A stretch of DNA of 34,175 bases from Ruminococcus sp. Lineage in GTDB: Bacteria; Bacillota; Clostridia; Oscillospirales; Ruminococcaceae. Location: contig JAIDTI010000029.1 of assembly GCA_029060755.1 (NCBI GenBank), positions 1 to 34,175 on the forward strand, read 5' to 3'. A program made the translations under genes and the position numbers. Under the pieces are notes generated by a model. That model did no database searches and had not been told where the DNA came from. It saw only the letters and a list, made by a program, of their open reading frames with translations. Shown here piece by piece: positions 25,196 to 32,628 of the stretch (the stretch's first letter is position 1; every line of letters starts with the position of its first letter).

Positions 25196-27425
25196 ATAAT
25201 GTAAGCTGATTCAGTTCGCCTAATTCGTCCGATTTTTTCGGCGTACACGGAACGGATTTTGCACGGTATTTCTCAAGATTTACGGCATTTTCGGGTGATA
25301 CAATTTCAGCTGATGCAAGAGTGTTCTTTTTCAGCGTTACAACCTGAACTCCCTGCGTGTTTTTTGTGGACTTTTCAAGAACTTCTGCTGTATTGAATAC
25401 AAGTGCTTTGCTGTCGGAGGTGCGGAGAAGTATATCGCAGTCATCATGGATAAATATCGCCGACACAAGCGGAGACTTGTCGCTGTAAGCATTAATCAGC
25501 TTTTTGCGGTTGGTCTTCGTTTCGTACGCACTCAACGGAACTTTAGCAACTTTGCCATTCTCAAAAAAGAACATCATATATCCACTGTAATCGGTTGTTG
25601 CAACGAGAGTTTTCAGGCTTTCGCCCTCATCAAAACTAAGTTTAGCGGGGATATAATCGCCCATAACACTTGCTTTTGCGTCCTCAAATGTACTTGCTTT
25701 CGACTTATAAGCCTGCGCCTTGTCGGAAAAGAATATAAGTTCGGCTGTATTTGATGATTCGATAGTCTGCGAAATGAAGTCACCGTCTTTCAGCTTCTGC
25801 TCACTGCTCATGCGGAGCGACTGCGGAGTGATTTTCTTGAAGTAGCCACTGTCGGACACAAAGATAAATACGGGATAATCGGGCGTATCGTCCTCAACTG
25901 TTTCATCGTCAACATCAGACTGATAATAGAACATAGTTTTTCGTGGCATACCGTAATTTTTGCTTACTTCTTTTAGTTCCTTGATGATGATTTTGTGGAT
26001 TTTAGACAAGTCTTTCAGAATATCTTCCAGTTCGGCAATATCTTTTTTTAGCTGTTCAACATCTTTCAGTCGTCTCTCAATGTACTGTCTGTTGATATTA
26101 CGGAGCTTTATTTCTGCAACATAGTCCGCCTGAATTTCGTCAATACCGAAACCAATCATCAGATTAGGCACAACATCTTCCTCATTTTCGGTTTCACGGA
26201 TTATGCTGATAGCCTTGTCAATGTCAAGAAGTATCTTTGCGAGACCCTCCAACAAGTGCAGACGGTCTTTTTTCTTTGCAAGTTCGTATTCCGTACGTCT
26301 CTGAACGCAGTTTTCACGGAATTTCACCCATTCTTGCAGAATTTCACGTACTCCCATAACTTTCGGACTGCCGTCAATCAGTATATTGAAATTGCAAGGA
26401 TAGCTGTCTTGTAAAGGCGTGAGACGATATAATTTCTGCATCAGCTTGTCAGGGTCTGTGCCACGTTTCAGGTCGATTGCTATTTTCAGTCCGTTTATGC
26501 CTGTTTCGTCACGGATATACGATATTTCACGCAGTTTGCCCGATTTCACCAAATCCACAACCTTATTTATAATCGCTTCAACTGTCGTAGTATAGGGAAT
26601 TTCCGTTATCTCAATGCAGTTCGCCGACTTGTCATAGCTGTACTTGCAACGGAGTTTAATACTTCCCCTGCCTGTTTCGTAGATTTTTTTGAGTTCGTCC
26701 TCATCATACAGCATAAATGCGCCATTCGGAAAATCTGCACCCTTTAACGTGCTTATTATGTCGTGATTCGGATTTTTCATAAGTGCGATAGTTGTTTCGC
26801 AGATTTCAGCAAGATTGAACGGGCAGACGTTGCTTGCCATAGATACGGCGATACCAGTATTCGAGTTGACAAGTACGGACGGAAAAGTCACGGGGAGAAG
26901 TACAGGCTCTTTCATGGTATTGTCGTAGTTCGGCACAAAGTCAACCGTATTGCTGTCAATATCCCTGAAAAGCTCATTGCAGATTTTTTCCAGCTTAACT
27001 TCCGTGTAGCGAGATGCGGCGGCTTTCATACCGGACGAATACTGCTTGCCGAAGTTGCCTTTTGAGTCGATATATGGGTGCAGAAGTGATTCGTTGCCCC
27101 TTGTGAGACGTACCATAGTTTCATAGATTGACTGGTCGCCGTGCGGATTCAGTTTCATTGTTTCGCCCACAACATTTGCGGACTTTGAACGTTCTCTGTC
27201 GGGATTCAGAAGTCCGTGCTTATACATAATGTATAATATTTTTCTGTGCGACGGCTTAAAACCGTCTATTTCGGGCAATGCTCTTGATATTATGACGCTC
27301 ATTGCATACGGCATATAATTTTTTTTGAGTGTATCAGTTATTTTTTCATCAACAATACTGCCACTGTTTTCTATATAAGCATCATGACTGAATGTTTCTG
27401 TTTTGTTTTGTTTTTTTCTTGCCAT
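25194..27425 (-). CDS. parC: Type IIA topoisomerase subunit A (ParC-like, GyrA/ParC family)
   Basis: This 743-residue DNA-cleaving subunit of a gyrase/topoisomerase IV-type enzyme has the active-site pair Arg139-Tyr140 (AAASRYTEVKL). ALPEIDGFKPSHRKIL lies at the gate, a coiled-coil arm at about 385-510, and a C-terminal domain with several degenerate blades (FIFVSDSGYFKKI, MMFFFENGKVAKV, DILLRTSDSKALVF). No GyrA box (QRRGGKG) is visible, so a topoisomerase IV-like decatenase is more likely than gyrase. The drug-contact loop reads HGDQSIYE: the usual Ser/Thr is Gln98 and the usual Asp is Glu102. A GGAG site lies 9 nt before the ATG. It is downstream of the ParE-like gene but 547 bp away, across a large repeat element. 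Confidence 0.9.
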   Translation of the reverse strand: MARKKQNKTETFSHDAYIENSGSIVDEKITDTLKKNYMPYAMSVIISRALPEIDGFKPSHRKILYIMYKHGLLNPDRERSKSANVVGETMKLNPHGDQSIYETMVRLTRGNESLLHPYIDSKGNFGKQYSSGMKAAASRYTEVKLEKICNELFRDIDSNTVDFVPNYDNTMKEPVLLPVTFPSVLVNSNTGIAVSMASNVCPFNLAEICETTIALMKNPNHDIISTLKGADFPNGAFMLYDEDELKKIYETGRGSIKLRCKYSYDKSANCIEITEIPYTTTVEAIINKVVDLVKSGKLREISYIRDETGINGLKIAIDLKRGTDPDKLMQKLYRLTPLQDSYPCNFNILIDGSPKVMGVREILQEWVKFRENCVQRRTEYELAKKKDRLHLLEGLAKILLDIDKAISIIRETENEEDVVPNLMIGFGIDEIQADYVAEIKLRNINRQYIERRLKDVEQLKKDIAELEDILKDLSKIHKIIIKELKEVSKNYGMPRKTMFYYQSDVDDETVEDDTPDYPVFIFVSDSGYFKKITPQSLRMSSEQKLKDGDFISQTIESSNTAELIFFSDKAQAYKSKASTFEDAKASVMGDYIPAKLSFDEGESLKTLVATTDYSGYMMFFFENGKVAKVPLSAYETKTNRKKLINAYSDKSPLVSAIFIHDDCDILLRTSDSKALVFNTAEVLEKSTKNTQGVQVVTLKKNTLASAEIVSPENAVNLEKYRAKSVPCTPKKSDELGELNQLTL

Positions 27426-27461
27426 TTATATAATCTCCAATCCTGTTATTTTTTGTCAACC

Positions 27462-27973
27462 ATACGCCTTTATGCTTCCATGTACGCCATCCGTACGCTC
27501 TCCGTACGCCTAAATTTCCCGATTTATAGCCTTTGGTACGCCTGTACGCCCTGAAAGCCACTTATATAAAAAAAGATTTTTTCTGTAAATTATTCTGCCT
27601 GATTTTCTTTGCTGATGCCTAAATATATACTATCGTCTCATAATCTGCAAAAATCAGAATATGAATCTATACATCATCATCTCATGATTTGCGAAAATAA
27701 GACTTATTTATAATATCACTGATTCTGCGCCTGAATTTATGATGTCTCATTTGCTTTGCTGATAATTTCTGCGCCTGAATCTGCCTGAATATATACTATA
27801 ATCTCATGATTTGCGAAAATAAAGCAATGAATTTATATATCGTCTTAAATAAAAAATCTCTTTTTTAATATAAGTTGCTTTCATGGCGTACAGGCGTACC
27901 AATGGCTATAAATCGGGAAATTCAGGCGTACGGAGGGCGTACGGTCGGCGTACAGAAGTATATGAAGGCGTAC
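27462..27973. repeat. Large inverted-repeat element with mirrored GTACGCC heptamers
   Basis: This element fills the 547-bp space between the two topoisomerase genes. The left arm (about 27462-27576) and right arm (about 27859-27973) are reverse complements around an axis at 27717.5: position p pairs with 55435-p without gaps. Over 27482-27576 I count 8 mismatches in 95 bp; the outermost 20 bp are more diverged. Each arm holds six heptamers. On the left they start at 27462 (ATACGCC), 27482, 27493 (GTACGCT), 27504, 27536 and 27544. On the right GGCGTAC starts at 27885, 27893, 27925, 27936, 27947 and 27967. The last base of the right arm is also the last base of the ParE-like stop codon. No open reading frame or transposase is present. 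It could be a MITE-like insertion, a protein-binding iteron array or an RNA structure in the parE-parC transcript. Confidence 0.9.
27617..27821. repeat. Degenerate direct repeats in the core of the inverted-repeat element
   Basis: Three units of about 38 bp start at 27617, 27663 and 27783, with a shorter, more diverged one at 27729-27755. All run on the pattern GCCTGAATATATACTAT, then TCTCATGAT, then TTGCGAAAATA. Two copies share an exact 20-bp string (27681-27700 and 27803-27822). CTTTGCTGAT-like strings also recur next to units (27608-27616 and 27755-27764). The core is AT-rich and non-coding. It contrasts with the GTACGCC-bearing arms. Confidence 0.75.
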
Positions 27974-29943
27974 TAACTTATATCGGCAAGTTCAAGATAA
28001 TCTGCGCCGTATTGTGAGATGTAGTCTTTTCTGCCCTGTAAATCGTCGCCTAAAAGCATCTCAAAAATAGTTGATGATTCCTGAATATCGTCCGCTGTCA
28101 CCCTGATAAGACGGCGTGTGTCGGGATTCATGGTAGTAAGATTCATCATGTCGGGCTGGTTTTCGCCAAGTCCTTTTGAACGCTGGATAGTATGCTTTTT
28201 CGTGCCGATTTTCTTGATGATGCGCTGTTTTTCCTGCTCTGTATACGCAAAATAAGTCTTGTCCTTTGTGTTGATTTCAAAAAGCGGAGATTCAGCGATA
28301 TACACAAATCCCTGCTCAATAAGTGTGGGAGTGAGCCTGTAGAGCATTGTGAGAATAAGCGTGCGTATCTGAAAGCCGTCAACGTCCGCATCAGTGCATA
28401 TAACAATCTTATTCCACCTGAAATTATTTATATCAAACTCTGAAATCTGCTTGTTGCGTGAGTTCACCTCAACTCCGCACCCGAAAATCTTAATCAGATT
28501 GGTTATAATCTCACTCTTGAAAATCTTCGGATATTCAGCTTTAAGGCAGTTCAGAATCTTGCCACGAACAGGTATAACCGCCTGAAATTCGGGGTCACGT
28601 GCCAGCTTTACCGAGCCGAGCGCAGAATCGCCCTCAACGATATACAGCTCACGCCTTGAAACATCTTTTGTACGGCAGTCCACGAACTTGTCAACCATGT
28701 TCGCAAGGTCGATTGTACCCGAAAGCTTTTTTTTCATGTTGAGACGTGTTTTTTCTGCGTTCTCACGGCTTCGCTTGTTAAGAAGTATCTGCTCCGAGAT
28801 GCGTTTTGCTTCGTCGGGATTTTCGATAAAGTATATTTCAAGCTGGTGACGGAGAAAATCTGTCATGGCTTCACGGATAAATTTGTTTGTGATTGCCTTT
28901 TTCGTCTGATTTGCATAGGAAGTCTGCGTTGAAAATGACGACGAAACAAGCACAAGGCACTCCTCAACATCTTCGTATTTTATCTTGCTCTCATTTTTCT
29001 GATAGCCGTTCACCGACTTGATATACGTATCAATCTGCGCTGTGAAAGCACGTTTTACAGCATCTTCAGGTGAGCCACCGTGTTCGAGAAAACTGGAGTT
29101 ATGATAGTATTCCGCAAGCTTCACCTTGTTTGAGAACGTGAGCGCAACATCAAGCTTTACTTTGTATTCAGGTTTGTCATCTCTGTCCCTGCCGAACTTT
29201 TCAGCCGTCCAGTGCTGTACCGATACAAGTGCATTATCCCCTGAAATCTCCGAAACATAGTCGGTTATGCCGTTTTCGTAGATAAATTCAGTTTCAGTAA
29301 ATCCACCTGCTTCATTCTCCGAGCGTAATACAAATAGTATATTCGGATTCACAACTGCCTGACGTTTCAGAACGTCAAAGAAAAATGCGTCATCAATATT
29401 TATATCCGTGAATACTTCCAAATCAGGTCGCCACAAAGTTTTTGTACCCGTCTGCTTTTTTGCGCACGGAGTTTTCTGCAATCCGCCTACATTCTCACCC
29501 TTTTCAAAGTGCAGATTATACTTGAATCCGTCACGGATAACCTCAACGTCCATAAATTCAGATGCACATTGCGTTGCACAAAGTCCGAGACCGTTCAGAC
29601 CGAGCGAGAACTCATAGTCGCCCTCATCATACTTACCGCCTGCATACAGTTCGCAGTATACAAGCTCCCAGTTATAGCACTGCTCCACGGAGTTATAGTC
29701 AACAGGACAGCCACGCCCGAAGTCCTCAACTTCAATGCGGTTGTCTCTGTAATGTGTTATGATAATTCTGTTTCCATAGCCTGCCCTTGCTTCGTCGATA
29801 GAGTTCGAGATAATCTCAAAAACGGAGTGTTCGCAACCCCCGAGACCGTCCGAGCCGAATATAACAGCAGGTCTTTTTCTTACTCTGTCCGCACCTTTGA
29901 GTGCAGTTATACTTTCATTTCCATAATCTTTCTTTTTCGGCAT
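27973..29943 (-). CDS. parE: Type IIA topoisomerase subunit B (ParE-like, GyrB/ParE family)
   Basis: This 656-residue ATPase subunit has a GHKL ATP-binding domain (about 1-215) with Glu43 and Asn47 (EIISNSIDEA), DFGRGCP (74-80) and a GLNGLG lid motif (115-120). The transducer domain follows, then a Toprim domain with EGDSA (437-441), PVRGKILN and the metal-binding TDADVDG (Asp518, Asp520, Asp522). It ends with the QRSKGLGE region. There is no GyrB-type insert, and length suits ParE. GLNGLG replaces the common GxHGVG, and EGDSALGS replaces EGDSAGG. The start at 29943 is set by GGAG 9 nt upstream; the in-frame extension to 30006 would run through the promoter. The stop codon TAG shares its last base with the first base of the downstream repeat arm. 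Confidence 0.9.
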   Translation of the reverse strand: MPKKKDYGNESITALKGADRVRKRPAVIFGSDGLGGCEHSVFEIISNSIDEARAGYGNRIIITHYRDNRIEVEDFGRGCPVDYNSVEQCYNWELVYCELYAGGKYDEGDYEFSLGLNGLGLCATQCASEFMDVEVIRDGFKYNLHFEKGENVGGLQKTPCAKKQTGTKTLWRPDLEVFTDINIDDAFFFDVLKRQAVVNPNILFVLRSENEAGGFTETEFIYENGITDYVSEISGDNALVSVQHWTAEKFGRDRDDKPEYKVKLDVALTFSNKVKLAEYYHNSSFLEHGGSPEDAVKRAFTAQIDTYIKSVNGYQKNESKIKYEDVEECLVLVSSSFSTQTSYANQTKKAITNKFIREAMTDFLRHQLEIYFIENPDEAKRISEQILLNKRSRENAEKTRLNMKKKLSGTIDLANMVDKFVDCRTKDVSRRELYIVEGDSALGSVKLARDPEFQAVIPVRGKILNCLKAEYPKIFKSEIITNLIKIFGCGVEVNSRNKQISEFDINNFRWNKIVICTDADVDGFQIRTLILTMLYRLTPTLIEQGFVYIAESPLFEINTKDKTYFAYTEQEKQRIIKKIGTKKHTIQRSKGLGENQPDMMNLTTMNPDTRRLIRVTADDIQESSTIFEMLLGDDLQGRKDYISQYGADYLELADIS

Positions 29944-29977
29944 TTTATCATCTCCATAAACAAAAGTTCGCCTAAAT

Positions 29978-30006
29978 ATTATACCACAAACAGATTTATT
30001 TTGCAA
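29978..30006 (-). promoter_or_regulatory. Extended -10 promoter for the ParE-like gene
   Basis: On the minus strand, TTGCAA (30006-30001), 17 bp, then TATAAT (29983-29978) preceded by TGG. The leader is about 30 nt. The box starts only 10 bp from the end of the upstream terminator. Confidence 0.8.
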
Positions 30007-30016
30007 GTGTTTTCAC

Positions 30017-30051
30017 AAAAAAAATGCCCTTGATTATATAAACCAAAGGCA
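30017..30051 (-). terminator. Rho-independent terminator after the GGGtGRT gene
   Basis: On the minus strand, TGCCTTTG (30051-30044) pairs with CAAGGGCA (30032-30025), 8 pairs including one U-G. An 11-nt loop separates the arms and a run of eight T (30024-30017) follows. It lies 20 bp after the stop codon of the GGGtGRT gene. Confidence 0.85.
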
Positions 30052-30071
30052 ATTTTATATGTTGTAAGAGA

Positions 30072-31070
30072 TTATTTCATAGCTTCCTCAACAGCAACTG
30101 CACAAGCAACTGTTGCGCCAACCATCGGGTTATTACCCATACCAATAAGACCCATCATTTCAACGTGAGCCGGAACAGAAGATGAGCCAGCAAACTGTGC
30201 ATCAGAGTGCATACGACCCATTGTATCTGTCATGCCGTATGAAGCAGGACCAGCAGCCATGTTGTCAGGGTGAAGTGTACGACCTGTGCCGCCGCCTGAT
30301 GCAACAGAGAAGTATTTTTTACCTGCATCTGTACGCTCTTTCTTGTATGTACCTGCAACGGGGTGCTGGAAACGTGTCGGGTTAGTTGAGTTACCAGTGA
30401 TAGAAACGTCAACATTTTCTTTCCACATGATAGCAACGCCCTCTGTTACGTCGTTTGCGCCATAGCAGTTTACTTTTGCACGGAGACCATCTGAATATGC
30501 CTTGCGGAATACCTCTTTAACTTCGCCTGTGTAGTAGTCCATTTCTGTCTCTACATATGTAAAGCCGTTGATTCTTGCGATAATCTGTGCAGCATCTTTT
30601 CCGAGACCGTTGAGTATAACACGGAGTGGCTTCTGACGTACCTTGTTAGCCTTTTCAGCGATACCGATTGCACCCTCTGCGGCTGCGAATGATTCGTGAC
30701 CAGCGAGAAATGCAAAACACTCTGTTTCTTCTTCAAGAAGCATTTTTCCGAGATTACCGTGACCGAGACCAACTTTTCTCTGGTCTGCAACAGAGCCAGG
30801 AATACAAAATGCCTGAAGTCCTTCACCGATTGCAGCAGCTGCTTCAGATGCCTTTACACAGCCTTTTTTGATTGCGATTGCACAACCAACAGTATATGCC
30901 CATTTTGCATTTTCAAAGCAGATTGGCTGAATACCCTCAACAAGCTTATAGATGTCAAGACCTTTTTCCTTGCAAACGTCAGCACATTCTTCAATTGTAT
31001 TGATACCATATTTATTGATTACTTCAAGAATCTGCTTTTCACGTCTCTCATATGATTCAAATAAAGCCAT
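30072..31070 (-). CDS. GGGtGRT family protein
   Basis: This is a 332-residue soluble protein of a family named for its motif, here GGGTGRT at 259-265 (SVASGGGTGRTLHPDN). The glycine-rich C-terminus includes MGLIGMGNNPMVGATVAC. It has no signal peptide or membrane segment. Biochemical function is not known to me. The family regularly occurs next to a NifU-like scaffold gene, as here (14 bp upstream, same strand), which suggests a role with iron-sulfur clusters or a redox cofactor. AAGGAGG precedes the ATG. The gene ends 20 bp before a clear terminator. The sequence is intact, with no sign of frameshift. Confidence 0.9.
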   Translation of the reverse strand: MALFESYERREKQILEVINKYGINTIEECADVCKEKGLDIYKLVEGIQPICFENAKWAYTVGCAIAIKKGCVKASEAAAAIGEGLQAFCIPGSVADQRKVGLGHGNLGKMLLEEETECFAFLAGHESFAAAEGAIGIAEKANKVRQKPLRVILNGLGKDAAQIIARINGFTYVETEMDYYTGEVKEVFRKAYSDGLRAKVNCYGANDVTEGVAIMWKENVDVSITGNSTNPTRFQHPVAGTYKKERTDAGKKYFSVASGGGTGRTLHPDNMAAGPASYGMTDTMGRMHSDAQFAGSSSVPAHVEMMGLIGMGNNPMVGATVACAVAVEEAMK

Positions 31071-31084
31071 TTCAAAAGTCCTCC

Positions 31085-31777
31085 TTATTCTTTACGTGGG
31101 TCAACAATCTTTACAGCATCAGCAACTCTGCCATATTGACCTTGTGCCTTTTCAAAAGCAGTGTTAGCATCGTCTCCAGCCTTGATGAAGTCCATCATCT
31201 TGCCGAAGTTAACGAACTTATAGCCGATAATTTCGTTGTCCTCATTAAGTGCAAGACCAGTAACATAGCCGTCTGTCATTTCAAGATAGCGAGGACCTTT
31301 TGCGAGTGTGCCATACATTGTGCCGACCTGTGAGCGAAGTCCTTTACCTAAATCTTCGAGACCTGCGCCGACAACAAGTCCGCCCTCTGAAAATGCAGAC
31401 TGTGAACGACCGTAAACAATCTGTAAGAAAAGTTCTCTCATAGCTGTATTGATAGCATCACATACAAGGTCAGTATTGAGTGCTTCAAGAACAGTTCTGC
31501 CCGGGAGAATTTCAGAAGCCATAGCTGCGGAATGGGTCATGCCTGAACAGCCGATAGTTTCAACGAGAGCTTCCTGAATTACGCCCTCTTTTACGTTAAG
31601 TGTGAGTTTACAAGTACCTTGCTGTGGAGCGCACCAGCCGATACCGTGTGTAAAGCCTGAAATATCCTTGATTTCTTTAGCCTTTACCCATTTAGCCTCC
31701 TCCGGAATAGGAGCTGCACCGTGAGCAACGCCCTGAGCAATCGGACACATTGTTTCAACTTCGTGAGAATAAATCAT
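31085..31777 (-). CDS. NifU-like iron-sulfur cluster scaffold protein
   Basis: This 230-residue protein has a central region (about 55-130) resembling the N-terminal scaffold domain of NifU/IscU: CKLTLNVKEGVIQEALVETIGCSGM, then ASEILPGRTVLEAL. Cysteines are at 11, 49, 56 and 77. Cys77 in the IGCSGM turn corresponds in position to a cluster-ligand cysteine of IscU, but the full IscU three-cysteine pattern is not obvious. It is the first gene of a two-gene operon with the GGGtGRT protein, with AAAGGAG before its ATG. The assignment as a scaffold rests on family resemblance. Cluster binding is inference. Confidence 0.85.
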   Translation of the reverse strand: MIYSHEVETMCPIAQGVAHGAAPIPEEAKWVKAKEIKDISGFTHGIGWCAPQQGTCKLTLNVKEGVIQEALVETIGCSGMTHSAAMASEILPGRTVLEALNTDLVCDAINTAMRELFLQIVYGRSQSAFSEGGLVVGAGLEDLGKGLRSQVGTMYGTLAKGPRYLEMTDGYVTGLALNEDNEIIGYKFVNFGKMMDFIKAGDDANTAFEKAQGQYGRVADAVKIVDPRKE

Positions 31778-31826
31778 TTTTGATACTCCTTTCAGATATT
31801 AGGACAAAAGTCCCGCATACAATAAT

Positions 31827-31855
31827 ATTATACAACATTTTAATGCTTTAATCAA
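31827..31855 (-). promoter_or_regulatory. Promoter for NifU-like / GGGtGRT operon
   Basis: On the minus strand, TTGATT (31855-31850), 17 bp, then TATAAT (31832-31827). The leader of about 45 nt contains a short hairpin (GGAC-TTTT-GTCC, 31802-31813) before the ribosome binding site. Confidence 0.72.
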
Positions 31856-31905
31856 GTGTTTTTGACTAATAAATACACAAAAAAAGTTATACAGTGCTAA
31901 CAATA

Positions 31906-32574
31906 TTAATATCCTAATTCTTCGCCGACAATAATAACCTTTATTCTGTCCTTGTGACGTTGTTTTGCGGAGATTAGATAGTTACAGCAGATTCTTGCGT
32001 CACTTGAACAGCCGTCATAAATCTGTCTGTCGGGCTTATTCATGGAAACGCACTCACCCTTTTCTGCGCAGTATGTTCCGCAGTTCAGACGAACGCAGTT
32101 AGGGGGCGCAGATTCTGTCTTTACACGTATTTCAGCCTGCTCCAGATTCTTCACAATCTTGTTATAGCCTGCAATGATGATAACACTTTCAGGACCGTAA
32201 GCGATAGCAGATATTCTGTTGCTGTTGCCGTCCACGTTGTACAGCACGCCGTCTTCTGTTATGGCATTTGCACTTGAAATATAAACATCAGCAAAAAATG
32301 ACTTTCTGTAGAAGTCCTTGATTTCTTCGGGCGGAACTTTCGTTCTGTCCATATAGTTGTATTCGGGTGATGCGATAAGTTCGTTGATACCACACTCTGC
32401 CATAGAAACAGTACCGCCATGAGTTATAACGTCACCCTCATGAAGCAGGGACTTTACAATATCTCTGACAGATTCTTTAGTGGGTGCATAGTAGAACTGC
32501 ATATTATTTTTTATGAGATTTTCACCTGTTCTGCGGATTCTTTTCTCAATTACAGCTTTTTTATTTTCGTCCAT
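31906..32574 (-). CDS. LUD domain protein (LutC/YkgG-like)
   Basis: This 222-residue protein has a LUD domain: ITHGGTVSMAECG (His52-Gly-Gly), YISSANAITEDG and the NVDGNSNRISAIAYGP segment (113-128). The canonical form of the last is DGNRVAA, altered here. LutC-type proteins work with iron-sulfur partners in lactate utilisation, but many stand-alone LUD proteins have no known role. The C-terminal 65 residues carry seven cysteines (160, 165, 169, 175, 189, 196, 197), suggesting a bound metal or cluster. The ATG at 32574 is preferred because AAAGGAA lies 9 nt upstream; a GTG start at 32583 would touch that site. No lutA or lutB is nearby. Confidence 0.85.
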   Translation of the reverse strand: MDENKKAVIEKRIRRTGENLIKNNMQFYYAPTKESVRDIVKSLLHEGDVITHGGTVSMAECGINELIASPEYNYMDRTKVPPEEIKDFYRKSFFADVYISSANAITEDGVLYNVDGNSNRISAIAYGPESVIIIAGYNKIVKNLEQAEIRVKTESAPPNCVRLNCGTYCAEKGECVSMNKPDRQIYDGCSSDARICCNYLISAKQRHKDRIKVIIVGEELGY

Positions 32575-32598
32575 GTAAAACACTTCCTTTTAAAGATA

Positions 32599-32623
32599 AT
32601 GCGGAGCTTTCAGCACTCCGCAT
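32599..32623 (-). terminator. Strong intergenic hairpin, probable terminator of the AIM24 gene
   Basis: A perfect 8-bp stem (ATGCGGAG 32599-32606 with CTCCGCAT 32616-32623) encloses a 9-nt loop, 5 bp after the AIM24-family stop codon. The downstream T-run on the minus strand is weak (TATCTTT), so it may only attenuate, or stabilise an mRNA end, before the LUD gene. Confidence 0.55.
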
Positions 32624-32628
32624 ATAGT

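Noticed and set aside
27454-27459. TTGACA on the minus strand just outside the left repeat arm, as a separate promoter for the ParC-like gene
   Set aside because: At a 17-bp spacing the -10 would be AGATTA, a poor match. A better TATATA is 21 bp away and touches the start codon.
27462-27550. CRISPR-like or tandem array reading of the GTACGCC copies
   Set aside because: Units are only 7 bp, irregularly spaced and mirrored rather than uniformly oriented. There are no spacers of constant length.
27426-27972. Remnant of an insertion sequence with transposase
   Set aside because: No open reading frame or transposase fragment was seen in the interval, and no clear target-site duplication flanks the arms.
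29944-30006. N-terminal extension of the ParE-like protein
   Set aside because: The extension runs across the mapped -10 and -35 boxes, has no ribosome binding site and matches no ParE sequence.
31879-31901. Terminator after the LUD gene (GTTA/TAAC followed by a T-run on the minus strand)
   Set aside because: The T-run is good but the stem has only four weak pairs. It was left out of the annotation.
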